From positions 1-16,922 of the forward strand of contig JAZOBA010000123.1 of the NCBI GenBank assembly GCA_045595705.1: a stretch of DNA of 16,922 nucleotides, given 5' to 3'. Made by a program: the position numbers and the translations under genes. The stretch's first letter is position 1, and the number at the start of each line of letters is the position of its first letter. The DNA is from JAJPXI01 sp045595705 (GTDB lineage Bacteria > Bacillota > Clostridia > Oscillospirales > Oscillospiraceae). Of the stretch, positions 6,795 through 15,575 are shown piece by piece. The notes under the pieces are model-generated. The model saw only the letters and a program-made list of their open reading frames with translations, searched no databases and was not told where the DNA came from.

Positions 6795-8081
6795 ATGGAA
6801 TTTCGGCTGCCAAACGGCATACTTTTGGGCGTTTCTTCGGCCGCTGCTCAAGTGGAAGGCGGCGAGGTAAACAGCAGTTGGAACAACTGGTATCATAACG
6901 GCCGCATTAAGGACGGAAGCGACCCCGCCAAAAGCGATCATTGGGACCGCTGGCAGGAGGACACCGAGCTGATGGCATCCATGGGTGTGCAAATCTGCCG
7001 TTTTGGTATCGAATGGGCCCGTCTGCTCCCCGAACCGGGTAAGCCGGACGAAAGTGCCATCGCCCGCTATCGGGAAGAACTATCCGCTATGCTGGCCCAC
7101 GGCATCCGTCCCCTTCTGACCATCCACCATTTTGCCAACCCCATGTGGTTTGAGACAAAAGGCGGATTTACCAAACGGAAAAATCTGAATGATTTTCTCG
7201 AACTGGTGCAGTTGGTTGCCGATCGGTTTGGCGATCTGGTCAGCGAATACATCACCATCAACGAACCCAATGTCTATGCTCTGAATGGCTACGGCTGGGG
7301 CGACTGGCCACCGGGCGAGAAGAATTTTCCCAAGCTGTTCAGGGTGCTGGAAAATATGGCCTGGTGCCATATTAAGGCCTACGGCATCCTCCACACCACA
7401 CGAGCCAGAATGGGCTTTACCAATACCAAGGTCGGCTTTGCAAACCATCTGCGGGTGTTTGACCCCAAAAATGCAAAAAATCCGTGGCATTGTCTGGGTG
7501 CTCGCATCACCGAATGGGCCTTCCAGGGCGCTATCACCCGGGCCATGACGCTGGGCGAGTTCAAATTTCCTTTGCATAACTGGGACAAACTGCCCCGGGG
7601 TGAATACGCCGATTTCAACGGCGTGAACTACTACACCCGCTCCACCGTGTCCGGCATTGGGGACGGCACAAGGGGAAACAGCCCCCGCAACGACCTGGAC
7701 TGGGAAATCTACCCCGAAGGTCTTATCCGCTGCGGAACCATGCTGCAAAAGGTGCTGGACCGCCCTCTGTGGGTCACCGAGAATGGCACCTGCGACAATG
7801 ACGATCGGTTCCGCGCCCGCTACATCTGTGAACATCTGAAAGCCATGGCCGACTCCAGCCTGCCCTTTGAGCGCTATTACCACTGGTGCTTCTGCGACAA
7901 CTTTGAATGGATCGAAGGAAATTCTGCCCGCTTTGGCCTGGTCCATGTGGATTATGAACACGAGCGCAAACGCACCGTCAAGGAATCAGGACAATTCTTC
8001 TCTGCGGTCATTGCCGCCGGCGGTGTGACCGAAGAGATCTTTGAACAATACGTCAAGGGAAAGGAGTACGATGTACGATGA
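6795..8081 (+). CDS. GH1 beta-glycosidase (beta-glucosidase/beta-galactosidase)
   Basis: Retaining cytoplasmic hydrolase of beta-linked disaccharides or aryl glycosides. 428 residues, slightly short for GH1 (usually about 440-480). The N-terminus LPNGILLGVSSAAAQVEGG matches the family opening. Acid/base E157 is in TINEP (154-158) and nucleophile E329 in VTENG (327-331). The usual HWDLP is replaced by HHFANP (111-116). The C-terminal DNFEW (368-372) followed by RFGLVHVD is the pattern of enzymes using free sugars, not the Ser/Lys/Tyr set of 6-phospho-beta-glycosidases; this agrees with a cation symporter rather than a PTS in the operon. GGGGTG (6784-6789) is 5 nt before the ATG. First gene of the rightward operon; its stop overlaps the next start as ATGA. 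Confidence 0.9.
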   Translation: MEFRLPNGILLGVSSAAAQVEGGEVNSSWNNWYHNGRIKDGSDPAKSDHWDRWQEDTELMASMGVQICRFGIEWARLLPEPGKPDESAIARYREELSAMLAHGIRPLLTIHHFANPMWFETKGGFTKRKNLNDFLELVQLVADRFGDLVSEYITINEPNVYALNGYGWGDWPPGEKNFPKLFRVLENMAWCHIKAYGILHTTRARMGFTNTKVGFANHLRVFDPKNAKNPWHCLGARITEWAFQGAITRAMTLGEFKFPLHNWDKLPRGEYADFNGVNYYTRSTVSGIGDGTRGNSPRNDLDWEIYPEGLIRCGTMLQKVLDRPLWVTENGTCDNDDRFRARYICEHLKAMADSSLPFERYYHWCFCDNFEWIEGNSARFGLVHVDYEHERKRTVKESGQFFSAVIAAGGVTEEIFEQYVKGKEYDVR

Positions 8082-10369
8082 TCCTGTATCAAGACGGAAT
8101 CTTCCATCTGGGTACCGAGCACTGGTCCTGCCTGCTCCGTATCACGGCTCACGGACTGCCGGAACTGATCCATTACGGTGCTCCGGTCAGCACCGAGGAT
8201 GTACAGGCCATGTCCTGCAAACCGGGATTGGGCTGGGGCACCTCTCTCCTGCTGGATGACAAAGATACCACTTCCTCTCCGGACTTTCTGCCGCTGGCAT
8301 GGAGTGGAAACGGCCGCGGCGACTATCGAGAAAGCCCTTGTGAGCTAGAATGTAATGGTATTCCACTTGCCGCACAGTTTCGCTACCTGTCCCATCAGAT
8401 CCGCTCCGGAATCGCCCCGATGCAGGCACTTCCTCAAGCTCTGGATGGCATAGAAACATTGGAGATCATTCTGGAGCAGCCGGAAAATAATCTGCTCCTG
8501 CATCTGTACTGGACTGTTTTTCCCGATGCACTGACCCGCCGCACGGTACTGGAAAATACCGGCGAACAAACAGTTTGCATCCACAAGCTCATGAGCAGCT
8601 GTGCAGACCTGCCCGGCAAATATGAGATGACCACCCTAAACGGAGGCTGGATTGCCGAAGCCCATAAGCATATAGTTCCGGTTGGCCCGGCCCGGGTGGC
8701 GAACGAAAGCACCACCGGCTTTTCCTCCAACCGCCATAACCCCGGATTCCTTTTGTCAGAACCCAATGCCACCGAGACCTGCGGTCAGGTCTACGGGTTC
8801 AATCTGGTCTATTCCGGCAACCATTACTCCGGAGTGCAGCGCTCACTGCAAGGGCTCAATCGCATTGTGCAGGGCATCTCCCCCAACAACTTTTCCAAAG
8901 CATTGCCCCCCGGCGAATCCTTCGAGACCCCCGAGGCCGTTCTGGCATGGTCCAATGAGGGCTTTGGCGGCTTATCCCACCGGATGCACAGCTTCATCAA
9001 CCATCACATTGTGCCCAAGGCATGGCAGTTCAAGGAACGTCCCGTCCTGTACAACAGTTGGGAAGGCTGCATGTTCGACTTCAATCAGCACCGTCTGCTG
9101 AAACTGGCCAAGCAAGCCAAAGAACTGGGCTGCGAACTGTTTGTACTGGATGACGGCTGGTTTGGCACACGCAATGACGACACGTCCGGTTTGGGTGACT
9201 ACAACATCAACACCAAAAAGCTTCCCACGGGACTGGCCGGTCTGGCACGTAAAATCAAGGCAATGGGTATGGAGTTCGGCCTTTGGTTTGAACCGGAATC
9301 GGTCAACCCGGACAGCAATCTGTATCGCGCCCACCCTGATTGGGCCCTGACCGACCAACTGCCCCCCATCATGGGTCGGCACCAGCTGCTTTTAGATCTG
9401 ACCCGTCCCGAGGTGCGCGATTACATCGTAGACAATGTCGGTTCTATTCTGGACAGCGCCGAGATTTCCTACGTCAAGTGGGATATGAACCGCCATTCCA
9501 CAGCGCTGGGCAACAAGGCCCACGAATACATTCTTGGTCTGTACGATGTGCTGCGGCGCATCTTTGGCCCCCGCCCTCATGTTCTGCTGGAAAGCTGCGC
9601 ATCGGGCGGCAACCGCTTTGATCTGGGTATGATGACCTTCTCCCCCCAGGTTTGGTGCTCCGACAACACCGATCCTGTGGAGCGATTGGATATTCAGGAG
9701 GGTCTGTCCTACCTGTACCCTCAGTCGGTCATGGGTGCCCATGTCTCGGCAGCGCCCCATGCACAGACTCTGCGCTCTACACCCCTGTATACCCGCGCCA
9801 ATGTCTCCTTCTTCGGCATCCTCGGCTATGAACTGGATCTGGAGCATCTGCTCCCTGTGGAAAAGAAGGACATTGCCGCTCAGATTACTTATTATAAAGA
9901 ACATCGCAGTGCGTTCCAGTTCGGCACCTTCCATCGTCTGAACGCCGAACAAGGCACCGCATGGCAGGTCAGTCAGCACGGGATGCATCTGGTAGGCCTG
10001 TTCCATCGACTGATCCATGCAGCGCCTGGATATGAGCGGCTTTCCGCCCGCGCACTGGATCCCCGCAGTACTTATCAGGTCACCAGCCGACCCCAGACTC
10101 TGCGCGTGGGCCCCTTCGGCAGTCTGCTCAGTCATGTATTTCCGGTCAGCATCAATCCCAACGGCATGGTGCTGCGCACTGCCGACCGGCACTACGCCAT
10201 GAAGGATGGCACGCAGGAACTCTTCGCCTCCGGCTCGGCCTTAATGTCCGGCTGGATCCTGCCCCCATACTTCGCAGGCACCGGCTACGACAAAGACGGC
10301 CGGATGCAAAGCGATTTTGGCTCCAATCTGTTTGAAATCAGGGAGGTCATTACCCGTGAAGAACTATGA
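8078..10369 (+). CDS. GH36 alpha-galactosidase
   Basis: Removes terminal alpha-galactose from melibiose, raffinose and related sugars in the cytoplasm. The 763 residues have the typical GH36 architecture: N-terminal beta-supersandwich (1-310), catalytic barrel (about 320-650) and C-terminal beta domain. Motifs: LYNSWEGCMFD (324-334), LDDGWFG (357-363), GLWFEPE (401-407), YVKWDMNRH with nucleophile D469, CASGGNR (507-513), and WCSDNTD (526-532), which holds the acid/base aspartate. No signal peptide. The ATG overlaps the GH1 stop (ATGA), with AAGGAG at 8061-8066, 11 nt upstream, so translational coupling is likely. Another ATG at 8071 is in a different frame. The end of the gene overlaps the transporter start by 14 nt. 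Confidence 0.94.
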   Translation: MILYQDGIFHLGTEHWSCLLRITAHGLPELIHYGAPVSTEDVQAMSCKPGLGWGTSLLLDDKDTTSSPDFLPLAWSGNGRGDYRESPCELECNGIPLAAQFRYLSHQIRSGIAPMQALPQALDGIETLEIILEQPENNLLLHLYWTVFPDALTRRTVLENTGEQTVCIHKLMSSCADLPGKYEMTTLNGGWIAEAHKHIVPVGPARVANESTTGFSSNRHNPGFLLSEPNATETCGQVYGFNLVYSGNHYSGVQRSLQGLNRIVQGISPNNFSKALPPGESFETPEAVLAWSNEGFGGLSHRMHSFINHHIVPKAWQFKERPVLYNSWEGCMFDFNQHRLLKLAKQAKELGCELFVLDDGWFGTRNDDTSGLGDYNINTKKLPTGLAGLARKIKAMGMEFGLWFEPESVNPDSNLYRAHPDWALTDQLPPIMGRHQLLLDLTRPEVRDYIVDNVGSILDSAEISYVKWDMNRHSTALGNKAHEYILGLYDVLRRIFGPRPHVLLESCASGGNRFDLGMMTFSPQVWCSDNTDPVERLDIQEGLSYLYPQSVMGAHVSAAPHAQTLRSTPLYTRANVSFFGILGYELDLEHLLPVEKKDIAAQITYYKEHRSAFQFGTFHRLNAEQGTAWQVSQHGMHLVGLFHRLIHAAPGYERLSARALDPRSTYQVTSRPQTLRVGPFGSLLSHVFPVSINPNGMVLRTADRHYAMKDGTQELFASGSALMSGWILPPYFAGTGYDKDGRMQSDFGSNLFEIREVITREEL

Positions 10370-11714
10370 TAACCGCAACAAATACTTTTTCGGTCTTGGC
10401 ACCATTGGCCGCGACATGTTCTACGCCTTTGAGGCCAACACCATTCTGTATTTCCTGACCAATGTTCTGTCCCTGCCCATGTGGGTGTTTGCCATCACCA
10501 GCACCCTGCTGTCTGTGCTGCGCATCGTGGATGCCATCAACGACCCCATCACCGGATATTTTATCGACAACATCCGCTCACCGTGGGGCAAGTTCAAGCC
10601 TGCCATTCTGATCGGCGGTGTGGTCAGCGCCCTGTCCTTCCTGCTCCTCTTCGCCAACGTTGGCTCCGGCTGGGGCTTCATCATTATCTTTGCCCTTGCC
10701 TACATCGTCTGGGATATCAGCTACGGCATCAATGACATTGGCTACTGGACACTTCTCCCTGCCCTGACTCAGGATCAAAAACAGCGCGAAAAGTTTGGCG
10801 CCTTTGCCCGAATCTGTGCCAATATCGGCATGTACATCGTCATGGTGGGTTGGGAGCCCATCACCGCCTCTATGGGCAACACCAAGCAGGCATGGATGAC
10901 ACTGGCCGTCATCATCGCCGTAGTCTATCTGCTGTTCCTGTTGTTCCCTCTGCTGGGTGTCAAAGAAAATCGCTCCAACCTTCAAAACGAAGAAAAGACC
11001 ACGCTGAAGCAGATGTGGCGCGCTCTGGTGGGTAACGACCAACTGATGTGGACCACCCTGTCCATGGGCCTGTTCATGATCGGCTACTGCACCACCACCG
11101 GTTTCGCCGTCTACTACATGGAATATGTGTTTGGAAACAAGGGCATGTACGCTATTCTGGCCGCTGTGTGCGGCGTGGGTCAGCTGGCTGCTCTGGCTAT
11201 CTTCCCCTTCTTCTCCAAGCGGTTTAACCGCCGTCAGCTGTACACCGGCGCCACCATCCTGGTTATCCTGGGCTATGTGATTTTCTTCTTTGCCGAGGTC
11301 TCCATCATTCTGGTGGCCGTGTGCGCTCTGCTGATGTTTGTGGGCCAGGCCTTTATCCAGTTGCTGATGCTCATGTTCCTGGCTGACACCGTAGAATACG
11401 GCCAATGGAAATTGGGCAAGCGTAATGAATCCATTACCTTCTCCATCCAACCCCTGGTCAACAAGATCGGCGGCGCCCTGTCCACCGCAGTCATCAGCAT
11501 CTCAGTGGTTCTGGCCGGTATCAAGGTCAATGACGTGGCCGCCGTATCGATTGACGCCGCAGGCAAGAGCACAGTCAAAATCGCCATGTTGGTTTTCCCC
11601 CTGATCTGCATTGTTGTAGGCTACATCATTTACTTGAAAAAGTATAAGATCAGTGAAGGCTTCTACACCGACATTCTGAAGGATCTGAAGCAGAAAGAAT
11701 CGATTTCTGAATAA
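10356..11714 (+). CDS. GPH-family (MelB-like) sugar:cation symporter
   Basis: A 12-helix membrane protein of 452 residues that imports glycosides with Na+ or H+. The family signature runs from D59 to P82 (INDP at 61-64, WGKFKP at 77-82). Compared with MelB, D59/N62/D63 correspond to the cation-site residues Asp55/Asn58/Asp59, D20 to the sugar-binding Asp19, and D127 with W131 to Asp124/Trp128; these matches are from memory. So a galactoside such as melibiose is a good substrate guess. The start is the GTG at 10356: GGGAGG (10341-10346) is 9 nt upstream, and the ATG at 10317 would lie deep in the GH36 gene and add 13 non-family residues. Last gene of the operon, followed by a terminator. Confidence 0.92.
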   Translation: MKNYDNRNKYFFGLGTIGRDMFYAFEANTILYFLTNVLSLPMWVFAITSTLLSVLRIVDAINDPITGYFIDNIRSPWGKFKPAILIGGVVSALSFLLLFANVGSGWGFIIIFALAYIVWDISYGINDIGYWTLLPALTQDQKQREKFGAFARICANIGMYIVMVGWEPITASMGNTKQAWMTLAVIIAVVYLLFLLFPLLGVKENRSNLQNEEKTTLKQMWRALVGNDQLMWTTLSMGLFMIGYCTTTGFAVYYMEYVFGNKGMYAILAAVCGVGQLAALAIFPFFSKRFNRRQLYTGATILVILGYVIFFFAEVSIILVAVCALLMFVGQAFIQLLMLMFLADTVEYGQWKLGKRNESITFSIQPLVNKIGGALSTAVISISVVLAGIKVNDVAAVSIDAAGKSTVKIAMLVFPLICIVVGYIIYLKKYKISEGFYTDILKDLKQKESISE

Positions 11715-11722
11715 ACACAGCA

Positions 11723-11759
11723 AAACACCGGCAAGGCCTTTTGGGCCTTACCGGTGTTT
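11723..11759. terminator. Bidirectional terminator between the GPH and SSS transporter genes
   Basis: Arms 11723-11738 and 11744-11759 (AAACACCGGCAAGGCC with GGCCTTACCGGTGTTT) form a 16-bp stem with a single C/A mismatch and a 5-nt loop. A and T runs at the two ends allow termination in both directions between these convergent genes. Confidence 0.9.
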
Positions 11760-11771
11760 CTATTTCCGAAT

Positions 11772-13322
11772 TTATTTTTCCTGTGTCTCACCCAAAGCAC
11801 GGCTCTGGTTGACCAGAACCTTGTGTTCATAGCAAGCAAAGGTATCATCCAACAGCTTCTTTTCGGGCGGTGCAGTAAACAGGGACACAACCGGAACAAT
11901 AATCAGTCCTGCAACCATACAAAAAGCGCCGGCATTGATAGGAGACTGGAGCACTGCAGGGAAACTTGCCTTGAAGAAGATGTTTGCCAGCATGAACACT
12001 GTAGCAAACACAAAGCTGCACCAGCAGGCCACCTTGGTGGTGCGCTTCCAGTACAGACCGTACAGGAAGGGGGCCAGGAATGCACCAGCCAGAGCGCCCC
12101 AGGACACACCCATCAGCTGTGCAATAAAGGTCACGCTGGACTTGTACTGAATGATCGCCAGAACGACAGAGATCACAATAAATACCACGATCAGACAGCG
12201 CATAATGAACAGCTGACGTTTCTCGTCCATCTCTTTGACCACGGTGCCTTTCAGCATATCCAGCGTCAAGGTGGAACTCGATGTCAGTACCAGAGAGGAC
12301 AGGGTGGACATAGAGGCCGACAGAACCAAAATGACCACAATGGCGATCAAAGCATCCGACAAACCGGACAGCATGGTAGGAATAACCGAGTCGTAACCGT
12401 TGGCTGCAATATCGATCTTATCGGAGAACAGGCGGCCAAATCCACCAAGGAAGTAGCATCCGCCGGCCACGAAGACGGCAAACAGCGTGGAAATGACGGT
12501 ACCGGTCTTAACCGCTTTTTCACTCTTGATGGCGTAGAACTTCTGCACCATCTGAGGCAACCCCCATGTACCCAGCGAAGTCAGCAGCACAACACCCAAC
12601 AGATTCACAGGATCGGGACCGAAGAACGAGGCAAACACACCGGGGGTAGCGGAAACTGTGGAATCCGTGACCCGAGCCAAGCCATCCAGCGCGGCCAGGA
12701 AGCCGCCCTGACTTTTCAGCACAGCAACCACAACGGCACAGATACCGAAGATCATGATAATGCCCTGAATAAAATCATTGATAGCAGTCGCCATGTAGCC
12801 GCCGGCAATCACGTAAATTCCGGTCAAAACTGCCATAACGATCACGCAGATGGAGTAATCAATATGGAATGCCATATTGAACAGGCGGGACAAACCGTTG
12901 TACAGAGATGCAGTATAGGGGATCAGGAAAATAAAGGTGACCAGCGAAGCGGCAATCTTCAAAGACTTACTGTCAAAGCGTTTCTGGAAAAATTCCGGCA
13001 TGGTGGCAGAGTCCAGATGCTGGGTCATGATGCGGGTACGGCGGCCCAGCACCACCCACGCCAGCAGAGAGCCCAGCAGTGCGTTGCCGATTCCGGCCCA
13101 GGTTGCGGCAATGCCGTACTTCCAGCCGAACTGACCGGCATAGCCCACAAACACAACGGCAGAAAAGTAAGATGTGCCATATGCAAAGGCAGTCAACCAC
13201 GGACCCACCGAACGACCGCCAAGAACAAAACTGTTGACATCGGTTGCCTGTTTCCTGCAGTAGATGCCAACGCCGACCATAATTGCGAAAAACACTACAA
13301 GCAGAAAAATTTTGATAAACAT
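11772..13322 (-). CDS. Sodium:solute symporter (SSS family, PutP-like)
   Basis: A 516-residue polytopic membrane protein, probably 13 helices, that uses the Na+ gradient to import a small organic solute. Family marks: SYFSAVVFVGYAGQFG (51-66), GGYMATAINDFIQG (174-187), TSLGTWGLPQMVQKF (248-262) and the Na2-site stretch SMSTLSS (337-343), where S339/T340 align with PutP Ser340/Thr341. Substrate is not resolvable between proline, pantothenate, carboxylates and others. The start at 13322 is supported by AGAAGG a few nt upstream; the in-frame start at 13373 would run through the promoter. Single-gene unit, convergent with the GPH operon. A 535-codon frame on the opposite strand is only its shadow. 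Confidence 0.9.
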   Translation of the reverse strand: MFIKIFLLVVFFAIMVGVGIYCRKQATDVNSFVLGGRSVGPWLTAFAYGTSYFSAVVFVGYAGQFGWKYGIAATWAGIGNALLGSLLAWVVLGRRTRIMTQHLDSATMPEFFQKRFDSKSLKIAASLVTFIFLIPYTASLYNGLSRLFNMAFHIDYSICVIVMAVLTGIYVIAGGYMATAINDFIQGIIMIFGICAVVVAVLKSQGGFLAALDGLARVTDSTVSATPGVFASFFGPDPVNLLGVVLLTSLGTWGLPQMVQKFYAIKSEKAVKTGTVISTLFAVFVAGGCYFLGGFGRLFSDKIDIAANGYDSVIPTMLSGLSDALIAIVVILVLSASMSTLSSLVLTSSSTLTLDMLKGTVVKEMDEKRQLFIMRCLIVVFIVISVVLAIIQYKSSVTFIAQLMGVSWGALAGAFLAPFLYGLYWKRTTKVACWCSFVFATVFMLANIFFKASFPAVLQSPINAGAFCMVAGLIIVPVVSLFTAPPEKKLLDDTFACYEHKVLVNQSRALGETQEK

Positions 13323-13361
13323 AAAAGCGCCTTCTTTCACTTTATTGCTTTTTGCCACTAA

Positions 13362-13390
13362 AGTGTAGCACACAAAAGCGTTAAAGTAAA
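13362..13390 (-). promoter_or_regulatory. Promoter of the SSS symporter gene
   Basis: On the - strand: TTTACT (13390-13385), a 17-nt spacer ending in TGC, then TACACT (13367-13362). Both hexamers match four of six consensus bases and the TGN extension compensates. It lies just beyond the terminator of the upstream gene. Confidence 0.55.
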
Positions 13391-13407
13391 GTCTTTTTTT
13401 AAAAAAT

Positions 13408-13441
13408 TTCAGCTCTGCGAAAGAATCTTCGCAGAGCTGAA
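13408..13441 (-). terminator. Terminator of the aldehyde dehydrogenase gene
   Basis: A perfect 14-bp stem (13408-13421 with 13428-13441; TTCAGCTCTGCGAA and its complement), a 6-nt loop, followed on the - strand by a run of T. It begins 6 nt after the stop of the dehydrogenase gene. Confidence 0.93.
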
Positions 13442-13446
13442 TACCG

Positions 13447-14811
13447 TCACTTTAAAAATAACCGTATCATTTTGGCATACAGTTTGGAATAAGGCTGATA
13501 TCGCATAGGAAGATCCAGCCAGGTCTTTTTATCCACAATACTCTTATAATGGGTAAAGGTGTCAAACCCGATCTTGCCGTGGTAAGAACCCATACCGCTC
13601 TCCCCCACACCGCCAAAACCCATACTGCTGGTGGCAAGATGGATCACTACATCGTTGACGCAGCCGCCGCCATAAGCACAACGCCCGGTAACCTTGCGAA
13701 TGACCGCCTTATTCTTTGCAAAGATATACAGCGCAAGGGGCTTGTCCCGACCGTTGACCTGTTCAATGACCTGATCGATGGAGTCATAGGTCAGAACGGG
13801 CATGATTGGCCCAAAGATCTCCTCCTGCATTACAGCATCGTCCCAAGTCACATCGTCCATGACAGTAGGCTCAATCTGCAAAGTCTCGGGGTCAGAGCCG
13901 CCGCCCACAATTACCTTGGCCGGATCGATCAGGCTGCAGATGCGGTCAAAGTGCTTGCGATTGATGATCTTGCCGTACTCCGCCTGTCCATACTGGCGCT
14001 GAATTTCTTCTTTAACACACTCCACAAATTGCTGCTTGACTGACTTGTGGCAGAGAATATAGTCGGGTGCCACACAGGTCTGGCCGCAGTTCAGATACTT
14101 GCCAAACACAATGCGCCGGGCAGCCAGTTTCAAATCAGCATCGGAATGGACAATGCAAGGACTTTTTCCGCCCAGTTCCAAAGTCACCGGAGTCAGATGC
14201 TTCGCCGCCTTTTCCATGACCATCTGCCCCACTGATTTGCTTCCGGTAAAGAAAATGCAGTCAAACTTCTCATCCAACAGGTAATTGTTCTCTTCCCGGC
14301 CGCCGGTAACTACCGTCACATATTCGGGCGGGAAAATGTCACTGACCAGTTTCTGCAGAAGTTCACCGGTAGCCGGAGAATAGGCGCTGGGTTTGATGAT
14401 GGCCGTGTTGCCGGCGGCCAGTGCATCGGCCAGCGGATCCAGCGTCAGCAGCACGGGATAATTCCACGGACTCATGATCAATGCCACGCCGTAGGGCATG
14501 GGTTTTTGGTAGCTTCGGGAGGCAAACTGTGCCAGCGGCGTGACCACCGTCTTTTCCCGGGAAAATCGGCGGATGTGACGCAGCAGATAGCTGATCTCGC
14601 TGATGACCAGTCCGGTTTCACACATATAGCTCTCTTCCGCCGCCTTGCCGAGGTCCTTCTTCAAGGCATCGGCAATAACCTGCTCGTTATCCAACAATGC
14701 CTGACGCAGCTTTTTCAGCGCTTTGATGCGGCGCTCCACCGGCAGTGTGGCTCCGGATGCATAGTAGCTGCGCTGCTTTTCAACAATGGCATTGATTTCT
14801 TCCCGTGTCAT
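13447..14811 (-). CDS. NAD(P)-dependent aldehyde dehydrogenase, ALDH3-like
   Basis: Oxidises an aldehyde to the carboxylic acid with NAD(P)+. 454 residues, the short form typical of the class 3 / coniferyl-aldehyde dehydrogenase branch. Visible: SPWNYP (114-119), cofactor-binding IKPSAYSP (139-146), FTGSKSVG (188-195), LELGGKSP with general base E212, and NCGQTC with catalytic C246. The C-terminus (YSKLYAKMIRLFLK) is basic and amphipathic, reminiscent of the membrane-associating tail of some ALDH3 enzymes; that is inference. Of two in-frame ATGs, 14811 is favoured because GGAGGG (14823-14818) is 6 nt upstream of it but touches the ATG at 14817. It has its own promoter and terminator. Removal of fatty or aromatic aldehydes is a reasonable guess; no partner gene is nearby. 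Confidence 0.92.
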   Translation of the reverse strand: MTREEINAIVEKQRSYYASGATLPVERRIKALKKLRQALLDNEQVIADALKKDLGKAAEESYMCETGLVISEISYLLRHIRRFSREKTVVTPLAQFASRSYQKPMPYGVALIMSPWNYPVLLTLDPLADALAAGNTAIIKPSAYSPATGELLQKLVSDIFPPEYVTVVTGGREENNYLLDEKFDCIFFTGSKSVGQMVMEKAAKHLTPVTLELGGKSPCIVHSDADLKLAARRIVFGKYLNCGQTCVAPDYILCHKSVKQQFVECVKEEIQRQYGQAEYGKIINRKHFDRICSLIDPAKVIVGGGSDPETLQIEPTVMDDVTWDDAVMQEEIFGPIMPVLTYDSIDQVIEQVNGRDKPLALYIFAKNKAVIRKVTGRCAYGGGCVNDVVIHLATSSMGFGGVGESGMGSYHGKIGFDTFTHYKSIVDKKTWLDLPMRYQPYSKLYAKMIRLFLK

Positions 14812-14849
14812 GGACATCCCTCCGCGTTTGAGGTGAATTCATTGCATTG

Positions 14850-14878
14850 ATTTTACACCACAAATCGCGGTATGAAAA
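14850..14878 (-). promoter_or_regulatory. Probable promoter of the aldehyde dehydrogenase gene
   Basis: On the - strand: TTTTCA (14878-14873), 17 nt, TAAAAT (14855-14850). It sits in the gap after the spoIIR stop codon, where no terminator is visible, so some read-through from spoIIR into this gene during sporulation is possible. Confidence 0.5.
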
Positions 14879-14885
14879 GACCCAC

Positions 14886-15524
14886 TTATGCGCCAATAGC
14901 CAGTTTCAGCTGCTCCCACAGTTCCAGAACCTTAAATTTAATTACATACCCCTCTGACTCACCGGTCAAAAGGGCTACCTGCTGTTCGGTCATACCGGCT
15001 TTCAGCGCCGTCTCAACTGTTGTTTCGGATACCGATGCAAGGCAGAGGGGCGGAAAGACCACACACCACCAGTTTTGACCGCCTCCATCCCCGATCACAA
15101 TGCGAAGGGCGCGGTATTCCCCAGCCGGCAGAGAAAAATCCTCGTATTCCTTGGTGGGAAACCAGGTATCCAGCAACTCGGCAGAAACGGGGTAATCATA
15201 GCCCTCCCTCGCCACAACCGCAGCTCCGGCGGCAGCCAGACGTTCCAGATTCTTTCCAAGGGTCTTTTCGGCCTGCTCCACCGAAGTGCTTTCCGGCAAC
15301 ATCTCTTTTGCCTCCTGCAATACGGCATCCCGCACCTTTAATTTCAATTCCTGATCTTCCGCGCGGTCGGAATGAGCCAGCACATGCAGCCGCAAAACAC
15401 TGTCTGAAACACCCCTTTGTTCCCGCTCCAACCAAAGGCCAAACAAAAGCAGAAATGAAACCGAAATCAAGATGATCCATTCGGCTTTTCCTAAAAAACT
15501 ACGTATTTTTTCATTGAACAACAT
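14886..15524 (-). CDS. spoIIR: Stage II sporulation protein R
   Basis: Forespore-made signalling protein, exported to the intermembrane space, that triggers SpoIIGA to process pro-sigma-E in the mother cell (role from Bacillus). The 212-residue product has a signal anchor (about 15-31) and the family blocks VLRLHVLAHSD (43-53), LKLKVRDAVL (60-69), WFPTKEY (121-127), LPAGEYRALRIVIG (132-145) and NWWCVVFPPLC (151-161). The ATG at 15524 is chosen: GGACGGTG is just upstream, whereas the in-frame ATG at 15539 lacks a ribosome binding site and would leave only about a dozen leader bases after the predicted promoter. It follows ispE in the same direction, with a terminator and a sigma-F-like promoter between. 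Its presence argues for an endospore former. Confidence 0.93.
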   Translation of the reverse strand: MLFNEKIRSFLGKAEWIILISVSFLLLFGLWLEREQRGVSDSVLRLHVLAHSDRAEDQELKLKVRDAVLQEAKEMLPESTSVEQAEKTLGKNLERLAAAGAAVVAREGYDYPVSAELLDTWFPTKEYEDFSLPAGEYRALRIVIGDGGGQNWWCVVFPPLCLASVSETTVETALKAGMTEQQVALLTGESEGYVIKFKVLELWEQLKLAIGA

Positions 15525-15525
15525 A

Positions 15526-15575
15526 AAAACACCGTCCATATGTAGGTTTTGTACCTGCAGTATGGACGGTGTTTT
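15526..15575 (-). terminator. Terminator of the DUF1015-ispE unit
   Basis: A perfect 15-bp outer stem (AAAACACCGTCCATA at 15526-15540 with its complement at 15561-15575). The 20-nt interior can itself fold (AGGT/ACCT). A T-run follows on the - strand. The arm nearer spoIIR overlaps that gene's ribosome binding site. Confidence 0.85.

Noticed and set aside
11754..13361. A 535-codon open frame on the + strand opposite the SSS symporter gene
   Set aside because: Its product is rich in His, Gln, Asn and Cys with no recognisable domain, while the - strand encodes a clear transporter with family motifs, promoter and ribosome binding site. The frame follows from the codon usage of the real gene.
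15525..15539. ATG at 15539 as the spoIIR start
   Set aside because: No ribosome binding site, and it lies only about a dozen bases after the predicted sigma-F start; the ATG at 15524 has GGACGGTG upstream and begins the recognisable N-terminus.
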